64,000 nt of DNA from CAVSKL01 sp963728475 [NCBI: Candidatus Eiseniibacteriota bacterium] (GTDB lineage: Bacteria > Eisenbacteria > RBG-16-71-46 > JABDJR01), in the NCBI GenBank assembly GCA_963728475.1, contig CAVSKL010000001.1:806001-870000 (forward strand), written 5' to 3'. Position numbers and translations under genes: made by a program. The notes under the pieces are model-generated. The model was not told where the DNA came from, did no database searches, and saw only the letters and a program-made list of their open reading frames with translations. Shown here piece by piece: positions 34,182 to 44,789 of the stretch; position 1 is the stretch's first letter, and every line of letters starts with the position of its first letter.

Positions 34182-34451
34182 CTAGTCCGGCTCCACCGGG
34201 TCGTACCCCCCGGGGTGAAACGGATGACAGCGCAGGACGCGCTTGAGCGCCTTCCACGAACCCCGCGCCGCCCCGAAGCGGGTCACCGCTTCCAGCGCAT
34301 ACTCCGAACAGGTGGGGGTGTACCGGCAGGAAGGGGGAAGAATCGGAGACAACAGGAGCCGATAACCGCGGATCGCCGCGATCAGCGCCCGGCGCGGCCA
34401 CGCCGCGGGGCGAAAGGGATGCGATGGGAGCGGACGGCTGGGGGCGTTCAC
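34182..34451 (-). CDS. yidD: Membrane protein insertion efficiency factor YidD
   Basis: The 89-residue protein has the YidD signature: an amphipathic start ([39 protein letters not shown]) with paired cysteines, then [21 protein letters not shown]. It is a small inner-membrane-associated helper of YidC. The GTG at 34451 overlaps the rnpA stop by four bases (GTGA). No better start exists further upstream, where the frame is Arg/Pro-rich. It sits in the classic rpmH-rnpA-yidD-yidC order. Confidence 0.93.
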   Translation of the reverse strand: MNAPSRPLPSHPFRPAAWPRRALIAAIRGYRLLLSPILPPSCRYTPTCSEYALEAVTRFGAARGSWKALKRVLRCHPFHPGGYDPVEPD

Positions 34452-34825
34452 GCTTGGGACTCTCGATCCGGGGCGGGGACGGCGGCGGTGGAACCGAAGC
34501 CGGCGCGGCCGAGGGCGGCGATGAGATCGCGCTCCACGTCCGGGTACCGGGAGGCGCCGCAACCGGAGCGGGCGACCAGGGCCAGTTCGTAACCGGTGTG
34601 GGGGACGATTTCCTTATGATGCCGCCAGGCTTCGCGCAAGAGGCGCTTGGCCCGGTTCCGAGCGACCGCGCCGCCTACCCGGCGGCTGGCCACGAAACCG
34701 ACTCGGCGGGGGGCATCCGCCAGCTCCAGGACGAAGAGAACCAGGAGCCGCCCCGGAAACGCGCGACCGCGGTCGAAAACCCGCCGGTACTCCGCGCTTC
34801 GCCTCAGGCGTTCCCGGCGCCTCAG
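34448..34825 (-). CDS. rnpA: Ribonuclease P protein component; apparent CTG start
   Basis: The frame that ends [16 protein letters not shown]... continues upstream of its first GTG (34693) into a perfectly conserved RnpA N-terminus: [22 protein letters not shown], then [12 protein letters not shown] and [31 protein letters not shown] (the RNR motif). No ATG, GTG or TTG is available ahead of [10 protein letters not shown]. The best start is CTG at 34825 (125 residues, normal for RnpA). It lies in an 8-bp hairpin (34813-34831). If GTG 34693 were used, the protein would lose about 44 essential residues. RnpA binds the RNase P RNA, which processes pre-tRNA. Confidence 0.88.
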   Translation of the reverse strand: MRRRERLRRSAEYRRVFDRGRAFPGRLLVLFVLELADAPRRVGFVASRRVGGAVARNRAKRLLREAWRHHKEIVPHTGYELALVARSGCGASRYPDVERDLIAALGRAGFGSTAAVPAPDRESQA

Positions 34826-34865
34826 GCGCCGGTCCGGCCGTTCCCCCCGACCCCGTGCGGGGTCA

Positions 34866-35000
34866 CTAGACGCTGAGCCGCGCCCTGCCCTTGGCGCGCC
34901 GACGCTTGAGCACCAGGCGGCCGCCCTTGGTCTTCATGCGCGAGCGGAAGCCGTGCTTTTTCTTCCGCCGGCGATTGTGAGGCTGGAACGTGCGTTTCAC
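34866..35000 (-). CDS. rpmH: Large-subunit ribosomal protein bL34
   Basis: The 44-residue protein is bL34: [44 protein letters not shown] (positions 1-44), complete and of normal length. It starts at GTG 35000 with GAGGGGG upstream. It lies 40 bp ahead of the apparent rnpA start and opens the leftward rpmH-rnpA-yidD-yidC operon. The origin region is directly upstream. A candidate promoter lies at 35122-35094 on the minus strand. Confidence 0.96.
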   Translation of the reverse strand: MKRTFQPHNRRRKKKHGFRSRMKTKGGRLVLKRRRAKGRARLSV

Positions 35001-35093
35001 GGGTGATCCCCCTCGATCGATGGTTGATTCCGGCCGGTCCCGGGGAGGGCCGGCTGACGGCACCGAAGTGCCTGGAGAGCAACGGGACCGGAG

Positions 35094-35122
35094 AGGGTAC
35101 GGGGTTCGCGGGGCCGAGTCAA
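35094..35122 (-). promoter_or_regulatory. Candidate promoter of the rpmH operon
   Basis: -35 TTGACT (35122-35117) and -10 TACCCT (35099-35094) are 17 bp apart on the minus strand, about 95 bp before the rpmH start. The -10 is weak. Confidence 0.4.
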
Positions 35123-35224
35123 GGCGGGAGCGCCCGGCTCCGCTTCCGAGATCTCGGAGGGCGGGCCGGCGCCGGTGACCGGCGGAGGCGGTGCGACACT
35201 TTCTCTGGTCCAACCGCTCCCGAA

Positions 35225-35233
35225 TGTGGATAA
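35225..35233 (-). promoter_or_regulatory. DnaA box
   Basis: Perfect nine-base match (TTATCCACA on the minus strand) at the left edge of the origin gap. Confidence 0.85.
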
Positions 35234-35389
35234 TGGCGTTTCGGCCGGTCGCGGAAGGATGTCGTCGATCCAGGACAGTCGGTGCGGGCAAGACCCGGAA
35301 TCCTCTATTTCGGGAACGCTTTCGATAAACCGGGTCTTTTGCCCCACCCGAATCGGGATGCGGGCTCCTACGGTGATTTCCAACGCGAG

Positions 35390-35418
35390 TTGACACCCGT
35401 AACTGGCTGTTCCATATT
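35390..35418 (+). promoter_or_regulatory. Candidate dnaA promoter
   Basis: TTGACA (35390-35395) and CATATT (35413-35418) are separated by 17 bp, inside the AT-rich tract. The leader to dnaA would be about 380 nt and would include the DnaA boxes, consistent with autoregulation. Confidence 0.5.
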
Positions 35419-35592
35419 TAATTAACCCTTGTGTAAGGGTATGGGATTATTCCTTGAGGCTCCCCCACCCCTGTGATATTCTGCGCCCACGCTCGAACCT
35501 AGGGTATTGGCCGTGGACGTGACTCCCCCAACTCGTTGGGATGTCGAGGGTTAAGGTGGAGCAGCGAACAACCCCATTCCGCCCCTCCCCCC

Positions 35593-35601
35593 TGTGGATA
35601 A
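35593..35601 (-). promoter_or_regulatory. DnaA box
   Basis: Perfect match read TGTGGATAA on the plus strand, in the middle of the origin gap. Confidence 0.85.
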
Positions 35602-35661
35602 CCGCGATCGAGCAACACCCCCGGTCACATTTCAATCCCAAGCAAGGCAACGGATTAGGCA

Positions 35662-35683
35662 CCTTTCCACAGATGTGGAAAGG
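35662..35683. repeat. Perfect inverted repeat of DnaA-like half sites
   Basis: Ten-base arms (CCTTTCCACA and its complement) flank a two-base GA spacer. Each arm contains TTTCCACA, one base away from a DnaA box core. Confidence 0.75.
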
Positions 35684-35773
35684 CCATGGGGCCGTCCGGG
35701 GCGCCTGACGCCCCAACTGCCGGTCCCGTCGTGTTTACTGGGCCCCTTCCGGGGGCATCGGCTTGTCCCCGGA

Positions 35774-35782
35774 TGTGGATAA
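35774..35782 (-). promoter_or_regulatory. DnaA box next to the dnaA ribosome-binding site
   Basis: Perfect match, ending a few bases before GGAGGAAGGAG (35787-35797). It suggests that DnaA binding affects dnaA transcription or translation. Confidence 0.85.
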
Positions 35783-35806
35783 CTGTGGAGGAAGGAGCCC
35801 CCCGTC

Positions 35807-37165
35807 ATGGCGACCGTCCCGCAACATCCCGACTGGAGGAGATTCCTGGAGGAGGTCCGCGCGCGCGTCCAGCCGCAGGCCTTCGACACCTGGTTCGGCA
35901 ACATCCGTTTCGGTTCCCTGGACGACGACACCCTGAGCATCGCGGTCCCCAACAAGTTCACCGGGGAGTGGCTGGGAGAGAACTACCACGAGGTCCTCGG
36001 CCGGGCCGCGGTCAAGGTCTACGGGGGGGAGCTCGAGATCGTGTTCTCGGTGGACCCGGTCCTGGAGGTACGCCCCAGCCGGCACCTGACCGCCGAGAAG
36101 GCGCCCAGCCGGACCCCCCGGGTCTACGATCCGTCCGCGGGCATGGACCCCAAGTACACCTTCGAGAGCTTTGTGGTCGGCAAGAGCAACCAGCTCGCCC
36201 ACGCCGCCTGCAAGGCGGTGGCGCAGAATCCGGCCACTTCCTACAACCCCCTCTTCCTCTACGGCGGCGTGGGGCTGGGCAAGACCCACCTCATGCAGGC
36301 GATCGGTAACGCCGTCCACGCCGCCAACGGGGGCGCCCAGGTCTGCTACGTGTCGAGCGAGAAGTTCACCAATGAGATGATCTACTCCATCCAGCACTCC
36401 AAGACGCTGGAGTTCAAGAAGAAGTACCGCAATGCGGACCTCCTCCTGATCGACGACATCCAGTTCCTGGCCGGCAAGGAGAGCACGCAGGAGGAGTTCT
36501 TCCACACCTTCAACGCCCTCTACGAGGCCCGCAAGCAGATCGTGCTGACCAGCGACCGCCCCCCCAAGGAGATCCGGATGCTGGAGGAGCGGCTGGTGAG
36601 CCGCTTCCACTGGGGCCTGGTCGCCGACATCCAGCCTCCCGACCTGGAGACGCGGGTGGCGATCCTGCGCAAGAAGGCCGAGGTCGAGAGCATCCACCTG
36701 GGCGAGGACGTGACGCTGTTGATCGCCGAGAACGTCCGCTCCAACATCCGGGAGCTGGAGGGCTCGCTGGTGCGGCTCATCGCCTTCTCCCAGCTCACCG
36801 GGCACGAGATCACCGCGGAACTCGCGCGCCAGGTGCTGACCGACTTCATGCACCGCGGCCGGCAGCATACCGTCGACGCCCCCGGCATCATGAAGCTGGT
36901 CTCCCAGCGGTGGCACGTCCCCATCGACGCGCTCAAGGGCAAGCGCCGCACCAACGTCATCGTGGTGCCGCGGCAGATCGCCATGCACCTCTGCCGCCGG
37001 CTCACCGACATGCCCCTCACCGAGATCGGCAAGGCCTTTGGAGGCCGCGACCACACCACCGTCCTCTATGCCTGCGAACGGGTGAAGGAGATGATGGACG
37101 TGGATCCGGAGATCCAGCGCACGATCGAGGAACTCGAGGAGCGGCTACGCAAGGACCCTGAATAG
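35807..37165 (+). CDS. dnaA: Chromosomal replication initiator protein DnaA
   Basis: The 452-residue protein has all four DnaA domains: N-terminal domain I ([21 protein letters not shown]), a short linker, the AAA+ domain (Walker [10 protein letters not shown] near 153-161, Walker [10 protein letters not shown], box VSRFHWGL arginine finger region) and domain IV with the DNA-binding signature [17 protein letters not shown]. It binds DnaA boxes, melts the origin and loads replication proteins. GGAGGAAGGAG precedes the ATG at 35807. It lies just right of the origin and reads away from it. Confidence 0.98.
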   Translation: MATVPQHPDWRRFLEEVRARVQPQAFDTWFGNIRFGSLDDDTLSIAVPNKFTGEWLGENYHEVLGRAAVKVYGGELEIVFSVDPVLEVRPSRHLTAEKAPSRTPRVYDPSAGMDPKYTFESFVVGKSNQLAHAACKAVAQNPATSYNPLFLYGGVGLGKTHLMQAIGNAVHAANGGAQVCYVSSEKFTNEMIYSIQHSKTLEFKKKYRNADLLLIDDIQFLAGKESTQEEFFHTFNALYEARKQIVLTSDRPPKEIRMLEERLVSRFHWGLVADIQPPDLETRVAILRKKAEVESIHLGEDVTLLIAENVRSNIRELEGSLVRLIAFSQLTGHEITAELARQVLTDFMHRGRQHTVDAPGIMKLVSQRWHVPIDALKGKRRTNVIVVPRQIAMHLCRRLTDMPLTEIGKAFGGRDHTTVLYACERVKEMMDVDPEIQRTIEELEERLRKDPE

Positions 37166-37591
37166 GCGGGTGGAAACGGGTGGAGAACCGGGGGCTCTTG
37201 CCCCCGGCCCTCCGCGCCGGTGGAGAGATCGGGAGGAGTGGGGAAAACCGGTACGCCGGAGCGAAGCCCGTGGACGCTGTCCGGCAACGGGTTCCAGGGT
37301 TCCGGAAGAGTTCTCCACCTTTCCCCGGCCTCTACTACTGCCACTACCTGATATCAGAATAGAAGGAGGCGGAGGGGGTTGTCCCCAGGCCCCGTCGAGG
37401 GGTCCCGCGGGGATGGCTTCCGGACCGGGAGCGGACTTCGTAAGTGTCAATCAAACAAGGTATTAACCACCATGATCGGCCTTGTGGGGGCGTGGAAGCG
37501 GGACTATAATCGCCTCTTCGGGGGTCGGTTGCCGGATCTCGAGTTCCGGCCCCGGGGGCCCCGTCCTCCAAGGCATTGAAGGGGAAACAGG
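37166..37591. other. dnaA-dnaN intergenic region
   Basis: This 426-bp gap carries several degenerate DnaA-like TTCTCCAC/GTGGAAAC stretches but no perfect box. A well-formed promoter lies at its end (37482-37510). No gene is seen. Confidence 0.45.
37482..37510 (+). promoter_or_regulatory. dnaN promoter
   Basis: TTGTGG (37482-37487), 17 bp, TATAAT (37505-37510). The start codon of dnaN is 81 bp further on. Confidence 0.7.
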
Positions 37592-38704
37592 ATGAAGTTC
37601 TCCATTTCCAAGCCGGCTCTGCAGGAGCTTCTCCAGATCGTGGTGAGCGCCGTACCGGCCAAGAGCACCCTGCCCATTCTGTCCAACGTACTTATCGAGG
37701 CGGACAGGGAAGGGCTGACCCTGGTGGCCACCGACCTCGACATTTCCATCCGGACCCGGGGCGAGGCGCAGGTGGACGCGCCCGGGACCATCACCGTTCC
37801 CGCCAAGCGGATCGGTGAGATCGTGCGCGAACTTCCCGACGCCGATGTGAAGGTGGCGGTCAAGGACGCCCGGGTGAAGCTCACCTGCGGCAACGGGTCC
37901 TATACCATCGTGGGGCTGGATCCCGAGGACTTCCCGCAGCTGCCCCAGGTGGACGCGGAGAAGATGGTGACGTTGCCCACCGATCTGCTCGAGAAGGCGG
38001 TGCGCCGGACTACCTACGCGGTCTCGAGCGACGAGACGCGGCAGATGCTGACCGGGGCGCTGCTCCAGTTCAAGTCGGGCGAGCTGCGCATGGTCGGAAC
38101 CGACGGGCACCGGCTGGCCAAGGCCGGATTCAAGGGCGATTTCAAGGGTCTGGAGGGACGCGACTTCATCATTCCCCCCAAGGCGCTCAGCCAGGTGGTG
38201 CGGCTGGCCTCAGGGCACGACACCGTGAACCTGGCGGTGAGCAAGAACTTCGCGGTCTTCGAAGTGGGACCGACCACGGTCTATACGCGGCTTATCGACG
38301 GTAATTTTCCCAACTACGAGCAGGTCATCCCCACGGAGAACCCCAAGAAATTCGAGGTCCGGCGCGATGAACTCATCGCCGCCCTCCGCCGGGTGGCGGT
38401 TCTCTCGGACAGCGTCACCCGTCAGATCAAGGTCGCCCTCAAGCCCGAGCGGGTGGAGCTGAGCGTCAGCACCGCCGACGTGGGTGAGGGGCAGGAAGCG
38501 CTCGAGGTGGAATACGCGGGGGATCCCCTCTCGGTGGGTTACAACGCCGGGTATTTGCTCGAGGCGCTCAGGACCATCGATTCCGATCGGGTCCGGGTTG
38601 AACTGAACACGCCCACCAGCCCCGGGGTATTGATTCCCGTGGAGGAGGCGAAGGGCGAGGAGCAGGTGTGCCTGGTCATGCCGCTCCGGCTCCCCGACGC
38701 ATGA
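37592..38704 (+). CDS. dnaN: DNA polymerase III beta clamp
   Basis: The 370-residue sliding clamp has three repeated domains, each beginning with a beta-strand/helix pattern (MKFSISKPALQELLQIVVSAVPAKSTLPILSNVLIEAD; VTLPTDLLEKAVRRTTYAVSSDETRQMLTGALLQF; FEVRRDELIAALRRVAVLSDSV). It ends with the conserved PxRL (VMPLRLPDA), the clamp-binding pocket for polymerase partners. The ring holds the polymerase on DNA. The start ATG at 37592 follows GAAGGGGAAAC. It is 426 bp from dnaA and has its own promoter. Confidence 0.97.
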   Translation: MKFSISKPALQELLQIVVSAVPAKSTLPILSNVLIEADREGLTLVATDLDISIRTRGEAQVDAPGTITVPAKRIGEIVRELPDADVKVAVKDARVKLTCGNGSYTIVGLDPEDFPQLPQVDAEKMVTLPTDLLEKAVRRTTYAVSSDETRQMLTGALLQFKSGELRMVGTDGHRLAKAGFKGDFKGLEGRDFIIPPKALSQVVRLASGHDTVNLAVSKNFAVFEVGPTTVYTRLIDGNFPNYEQVIPTENPKKFEVRRDELIAALRRVAVLSDSVTRQIKVALKPERVELSVSTADVGEGQEALEVEYAGDPLSVGYNAGYLLEALRTIDSDRVRVELNTPTSPGVLIPVEEAKGEEQVCLVMPLRLPDA

Positions 38705-38759
38705 TCGCTCCCGGGACATGATCGACCCCGTCGACGGCTAACGGCACCGGAAGGACGAG

Positions 38760-41007
<2,248 letters not shown>

Positions 41008-41016
41008 CGTCCCGGC

Positions 41017-41028
41017 CCGAGGCCTCGG
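41017..41028. repeat. Palindrome CCGAGGCCTCGG, copy 5
   Basis: Exact copy nine bases after the gyrB stop codon, where it could form a small hairpin. Confidence 0.85.
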
Positions 41029-41068
41029 CGTGGATGCGCCGGGGCCCGGGGCGGGCACGGCACCCGGC

Positions 41069-42067
41069 ATGCCCGAACCGACCTCCACCCCCGTCTCCGC
41101 CCGGAGGGGCGATCCCCGCGCCCCCGTCCGGATCGGGGTCTCGCAATGCCTCCTGGGGGAGAACGTGCGCTTCGACGGCGGGCACAAGCGCGACCCGTTT
41201 CTCACCGGGACTCTGGCCCGCCACGTGGAGTTCGTGCCGGTCTGCCCCGAGGTGGAGCTGGGCATGGGCATCCCCCGGGAGCCGGTGCGGCTGGAGGGCC
41301 GGGTGGAGGCTCCGCGCATGGTGGGCGTCCGCACCGGCGCCGACCACACCGAGGCCATGAACGCCTTCGCCCGCCGCCGGGCGCGCGCCCTGGATGCGCA
41401 GGATCTCTGCGGATACATCCTCAAGAAGGGCTCGCCGAGCTGCGGCATGGAGCGGGTCGAGGTGCATCGCCGGGAGGGAGGTCCTCCCGGCCGGCACGGG
41501 ACGGGGCTTTTCGCCCGGGCGCTCCTGGACCACGCGCCGCTCCTTCCGGTGGAGGAGGAGGGGCGGCTCCGCGACCCGGTGCTGCGCGAGAACTTCGTGG
41601 AGCGGATCTTCGCCTACCGCCGCTGGAAGGATTTCCTGGCCGTCCGCTGGTCGGTGGGGCGGCTGGCGGCCTTCCATACCGCGCACAAGTTCTTTTTCCT
41701 CTCCCACAGCCCGGTGCATTACTCCGGACTGGGGCGGATCACCGCCCGGGCCCGGGAGCTGGGGGCCGGCCCCGCCCGCGAGCGTTACGGGAGGCTCTTC
41801 ATGGCGGCGGCGGCCCGCCCCGCCACCGCCTCCCGGCACGCGAGCGTGCTCCGGCAGCTGGCCGGACTCCTCGGGAAGGAGATCGACGCGGCCGCGCGGG
41901 CGGAGCTGGCGGAGGCGATCGGGGCCTACCGAAGCGGCCGGTTGCCCCTGGTGGTCCCGGTCACCCTCATCCGCCATCACGCCCGCGCCGCGAACGTGGA
42001 ATGCCTTCTCGGCCAGGTCTATCTGGAACCCCACCCCGGGGAACTCCTGCTTCGCAACCACGTGTAG
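41069..42067 (+). CDS. TudS (DUF523)-DUF1722 fusion protein
   Basis: The 332-residue protein fuses an N-terminal TudS/DUF523 domain to a C-terminal DUF1722 (YbgA) domain. The DUF523 cysteines that ligate the iron-sulfur cluster of thiouracil desulfurase are present: SQCLLGENVRFDGG, VPVCPEVE and KKGSPSCGM. The C-terminal half has RYRxWKDFLAVRWSVGRLAAFHTAHKFFFLSHSP, the YbgA signature. TudS removes sulfur from 2-thiouracil, and the fused form occurs in many bacteria. I chose the ATG at 41069; an in-frame GTG at 41030 adds 13 residues. It follows gyrB but has no shared-function clue. Confidence 0.87.
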   Translation: MPEPTSTPVSARRGDPRAPVRIGVSQCLLGENVRFDGGHKRDPFLTGTLARHVEFVPVCPEVELGMGIPREPVRLEGRVEAPRMVGVRTGADHTEAMNAFARRRARALDAQDLCGYILKKGSPSCGMERVEVHRREGGPPGRHGTGLFARALLDHAPLLPVEEEGRLRDPVLRENFVERIFAYRRWKDFLAVRWSVGRLAAFHTAHKFFFLSHSPVHYSGLGRITARARELGAGPARERYGRLFMAAAARPATASRHASVLRQLAGLLGKEIDAAARAELAEAIGAYRSGRLPLVVPVTLIRHHARAANVECLLGQVYLEPHPGELLLRNHV

Positions 42068-42180
42068 CGGAATTTCACCGCGGACGCTATTTTTCCCTGG
42101 GCAGGGAACCCGAGATCCCCCCCCCGGGTCCCGTATCGTGGAGCCTCTCCCCCCGCTCCCCAACGTGATGGAGGATCGCC

Positions 42181-42878
42181 ATGCCACGTGGAGCCGCCGC
42201 GGCTCTGACCGCCGTTGCCGGACTGTGCCTGGTGCTGTCCGCGGGTCGCGCCCACGCGTCCCGCGCCTCCCTGGACGGGCGCGGACTCCCCCGGCTCTTG
42301 GCCGTGGACGAGACCATGATCGTCGAGTTCCCCGGTTCCGCCGCCCGGTTCGGCCGCCGGGTGCTGCTGGACGCGGCCGGCACCGGTCCCGCCGACGCCT
42401 TCGGCATGGTGCTCCTGGGATCCTCCTGGCGTTACGGGTACCTGGTGGACCAGGATCTCCATAACCTGTTTCTCGCCTCCCCGGGCGGGTTCGGAGCGGT
42501 GGTGGGCTTCCGGAACGACGATTTCGAGCGGCGGCAACGGGCCTCCGGGGTCTCCTCCCGGGACCGGAGGTGGGACCGGACCTTCCGGGTGGGGCTGGGA
42601 TGGTCGGCGGCCTCTCCGGAGCGCATGACCGGGGTGGGGGCAGCCTTCTCCTACCGGGACGCCGGGGACGTCGACGCGGCCGGTTCCGCTCCCCGAATGG
42701 ACTGGGAGAGCGGGGAGACGTCTTCACCGAAGAGGACCGCGACTCCCGGTCCGGCGAGCTGACCGCGTATCTGGGGATGGGCTGGAGCTGGAAGCGGGTG
42801 GCGATGGATGCCGACGTGAGCATGCACATCGACCTCCAGAACCCGGTCGTCCGCTGGTCGATAGGGTTGGAATTCTAG
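42181..42878 (+). pseudogene. Frameshifted outer-membrane protein gene, paralogue of the next gene
   Basis: From ATG 42181 a signal peptide and N-terminus (ending AHASRASLDGRGLPRLLAVDE) read in one frame to about 42715. A second frame then continues to the stop at 42878. The first part shares SRASLxGRxLP..LA.D, the HNLFLASP.G.G motif and RTFRVGLG with the paralogue starting at 42912. The second part (DVFTEEDRDSRSGELTAYLGMGWSWKR...QNPVVRWSIGLEF) matches that paralogue's ending (TRWSVATDF). A G4 run at 42712-42715 is the likeliest indel. The assembled product would be ~232 residues, much shorter than the 386 of its neighbour. It may be a sequencing error. Confidence 0.7.
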
Positions 42879-42911
42879 ACCGGTCGAAGTGCCGGATCCG
42901 GGGAGAAGACA

Positions 42912-44072
42912 ATGTCGATCGCGCATCGCGCCGCCGGGGCCGTGCTGATGGTGGGAGTGCTGACGGCGGCGGGGGCCGGCCTGGCCGAGGCCTCGAGGGC
43001 GTCCCTCAACGGCCGGTATCTTCCCCCCGGCCTTGCTCTCGACCCGTCCAATCTCGCCACCTATCCCGGCTCCCAGGGGGTCTTCGCCCGGGGGCTCCTG
43101 TTCGACCACTTGCGGGGATTCGGGGACGAGTTCGCCCTGGTTCAGGGCGGAGGCGGGGTTCGCCTGGGCTATGCGCTCGACGCCAATACCCACAACGTCT
43201 TCGTGGCATCTCCGTCGGGGTGGGGGGTCACACTGAGCTTCACCGACCACTACACCAAGTCCGAGATTCTGAGCACCGACTCCGACACGACTCCCAGCAC
43301 GAGCGGCGGCTCCGGCGAGGTGAGCGAGCGGACGTTCCGGCTGGGGGTGGGGGCCCTCTTCGGCGACCCGGGCGGCCGGGTCCTGGAGTTGTCGCTGGCG
43401 GGGAGGCTGATCCAGAGCCGCGGCGTCGAGGAGTCGTACTACCGGACCCCGGACACCTTCCGGGAGGGCTTCCTGCGCTGGGACGCTCCTCACGGGAACG
43501 GCGTCGACGTGGCCGTGCGCACCTTGAGCCCGCGGCCCGGGCTACTGGCCGCGTTCCTCTACACCTATGCCGACCTTCACCCCGATCTCTCCCCGTCCGT
43601 TCCGCTCACCACCTGGCGCCGGAGCGCGAGCCTGGATCTGGGTTGGCGGCTGCGCCCCCGCGACCTGGACGACCTGGTGGTGGGGGTGAGCGCGTCTTGG
43701 TCCGACCGTTACATCCCGGGCCTCAGCAGCTACCCCTCGAACGGGGAGGTGGTCTACTCGGACGACCGCTCGATCGCTTATTCCGGACACGTCTTCGCGT
43801 CCGGCGAGAAGAGGGTGAACGAGCGCCTGACCGTCCGGGCGGGTGTGTCCGGGCCCGCCACGTTCAGCACCAGCGAGTCCCACGACCGGACCTTCACCGC
43901 CGAGGAAAGCGCCACCCGGGATTCCGCCACCAGCAACGGGTCGGTGGGGAACCCCTCGGTCGCCCTCGGCGCGGAGTACCTCTGGCGGTCTTTCGACTTC
44001 AATGCCCAGATCGGCGCGGACCTCGACGCGTGGGAGCCGATCACCCGCTGGTCGGTGGCCACGGACTTCTGA
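42912..44072 (+). CDS. Outer-membrane barrel-like protein (paralogue of frameshifted gene)
   Basis: The ATG at 42912 opens a signal peptide (MSIAHRAAGAVLMVGVLTAAGAGLAEA). The 386-residue product has repeated amphipathic beta strands and ends in Phe (ITRWSVATDF), in line with a BAM-assembled outer-membrane barrel. Its N-terminal motif SRASLNGRYLPPGLALD and the HNVFVASPSGWGVTLSF block match the upstream gene. I do not recognise the family. An 11-of-12 palindrome copy lies in the signal-peptide codons (42998-43009). The two genes are 33 bp apart and were probably a tandem duplication. GGAGA lies before the start. Confidence 0.72.
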   Translation: MSIAHRAAGAVLMVGVLTAAGAGLAEASRASLNGRYLPPGLALDPSNLATYPGSQGVFARGLLFDHLRGFGDEFALVQGGGGVRLGYALDANTHNVFVASPSGWGVTLSFTDHYTKSEILSTDSDTTPSTSGGSGEVSERTFRLGVGALFGDPGGRVLELSLAGRLIQSRGVEESYYRTPDTFREGFLRWDAPHGNGVDVAVRTLSPRPGLLAAFLYTYADLHPDLSPSVPLTTWRRSASLDLGWRLRPRDLDDLVVGVSASWSDRYIPGLSSYPSNGEVVYSDDRSIAYSGHVFASGEKRVNERLTVRAGVSGPATFSTSESHDRTFTAEESATRDSATSNGSVGNPSVALGAEYLWRSFDFNAQIGADLDAWEPITRWSVATDF

Positions 44073-44094
44073 ACGGAAGGCCCGCCGGGTCCGG

Positions 44095-44433
44095 TCACCC
44101 GGCGGACAGGAGTTCCTCCGCCTTGGCCGCCCACACGAAATCGCTCTCGGTGAGCCCGCCGATCTTGTGGGTCCACACCATGAGCCTGACCTTCCCCCAG
44201 GCGAGCAGGATGTCGCCGTGGTGGCCCTGCTCCTCGCACATCTCCGCCACCCGCTTCACGAACTCGAAGGCGTCGCGGAAGTTCGGAAACCGGTATTCCT
44301 TCTCGAGGCGGTGCTCGTCGATCAGGTTCCACCCGTGGTCCAGCTCGGCCAGGAGGTCGCGGAGCGCCTCGCCGGCCAGGGGGGGCACTCCTCCGCGACA
44401 GGGGACGCAGGTCTTGGCGGACAGTCCGGCCAT
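44095..44433 (-). CDS. 4a-hydroxytetrahydrobiopterin dehydratase (pterin carbinolamine dehydratase)
   Basis: The 112-residue protein has the dehydratase fold: the CVPCRGGVPPL N-terminus, W...LEKEYRFPNFRDAFEFVKRVAEMCEEQGHH, and LMVWTHKIGGLTESDF at the end. The catalytic EQGHH motif is present, but the residue after the paired histidines is Gly rather than the usual Pro (HHGDI). The enzyme regenerates quinonoid dihydrobiopterin from the 4a-hydroxy form. No phenylalanine hydroxylase is in the window, and stand-alone copies also function in Moco chemistry. GAGGAGG precedes the ATG at 44433. It diverges from gyrA. Confidence 0.87.
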   Translation of the reverse strand: MAGLSAKTCVPCRGGVPPLAGEALRDLLAELDHGWNLIDEHRLEKEYRFPNFRDAFEFVKRVAEMCEEQGHHGDILLAWGKVRLMVWTHKIGGLTESDFVWAAKAEELLSAG

Positions 44434-44545
44434 CAGGAACCTCCTCGCATGAAGGAATCCGGTTCGGCGAGGACCCGGCCCGGGCGACGTCGGGCCTTCC
44501 CGGGTCTCCCCGATCTTAGCAGCCCGGGGCCGGCCGGACCCCCCT

Positions 44546-44557
44546 CCGAGGCCTCGG
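44546..44557. repeat. Palindrome CCGAGGCCTCGG, copy 6
   Basis: Exact copy in the gap upstream of gyrA. Confidence 0.85.
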
Positions 44558-44610
44558 GTGGGGACGCGGGGCCGGCCGGAATTGAGATGGCCCGAATCAC
44601 GGTAACCGCT

Positions 44611-44616
44611 TATAAT
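44611..44616 (+). promoter_or_regulatory. Candidate gyrA -10 element
   Basis: A perfect TATAAT lies 174 bp before the gyrA start. No matching -35 is found at normal spacing; TTGAGA is 23 bp upstream. Confidence 0.4.
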
Positions 44617-44762
44617 TCGGCAAGGTGTAGCAGAGGAGGAAGTACGCTCCGCGGGCTCGGGAAGCCCCGCGGAACCGGCCGCGTCCCCCCGGGCCGGGTC
44701 GACCCGTCCCGGTTCGCTCCGCGGCGCCCGCCGGGCGCCCGCCGGACCCCGCCCATGGCGCA

Positions 44763-44780
44763 TAATGTGTTGTAAGACAA
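44763..44780 (+). promoter_or_regulatory. Element at the gyrA start, related to 8334
   Basis: TAATGTGTTG..AGACAA lies 10 bp ahead of the ATG and partly overlaps the AAGGAG ribosome-binding site. The TTG-five bases-CAA core forms an imperfect dyad. It may mark a regulator site. Confidence 0.35.
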
Positions 44781-44789
44781 GGAGTTAGA

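Larger units (their letters stand above)
35001..35806. other. Probable replication origin (oriC), rpmH-dnaA interval
   Basis: This 806-bp gap between divergent rpmH and dnaA has three perfect DnaA boxes read as TGTGGATAA (35225, 35593, 35774). It also has a perfect inverted pair of near-boxes: CCTTTCCACA at 35662-35671 and TGTGGAAAGG at 35674-35683. A 60-bp AT-rich tract (35395-35460) could be the unwinding element and includes a small hairpin (ACCCTT/AAGGGT). Gene polarity switches here, as expected for an origin. No open reading frame looks real. Confidence 0.85.
44434..44789. other. Divergent intergenic region before gyrA
   Basis: The 356-bp gap contains a -10-like TATAAT (44611-44616), an exact palindrome copy (44546-44557), a potential GC hairpin near 44650-44680, and, just before gyrA, the element TAATGTGTTGTAAGACAAGG that matches the element at 8334. 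No gene is seen, so gyrA has a long leader of about 170 nt. Confidence 0.5.

Noticed and set aside
34448-34693. rnpA starting at GTG 34693
   Set aside because: This would drop the conserved N-terminal half of the protein that is plainly encoded upstream in the same frame.
44582-44616. Standard gyrA promoter with TTGAGA as -35
   Set aside because: The spacing to TATAAT is 23 bp; only the -10 element is kept, with low confidence.
44095-44763. Extended pterin-dehydratase frame beginning at 44763
   Set aside because: The extra N-terminal part is Arg/Pro-rich and lies over the gyrA leader; ATG 44433 has a perfect GAGGAGG.
44763-44780. Rex operator ahead of gyrA
   Set aside because: The dyad TTG-five-CAA is too short and lacks the TTGTGAA arms of known Rex sites.
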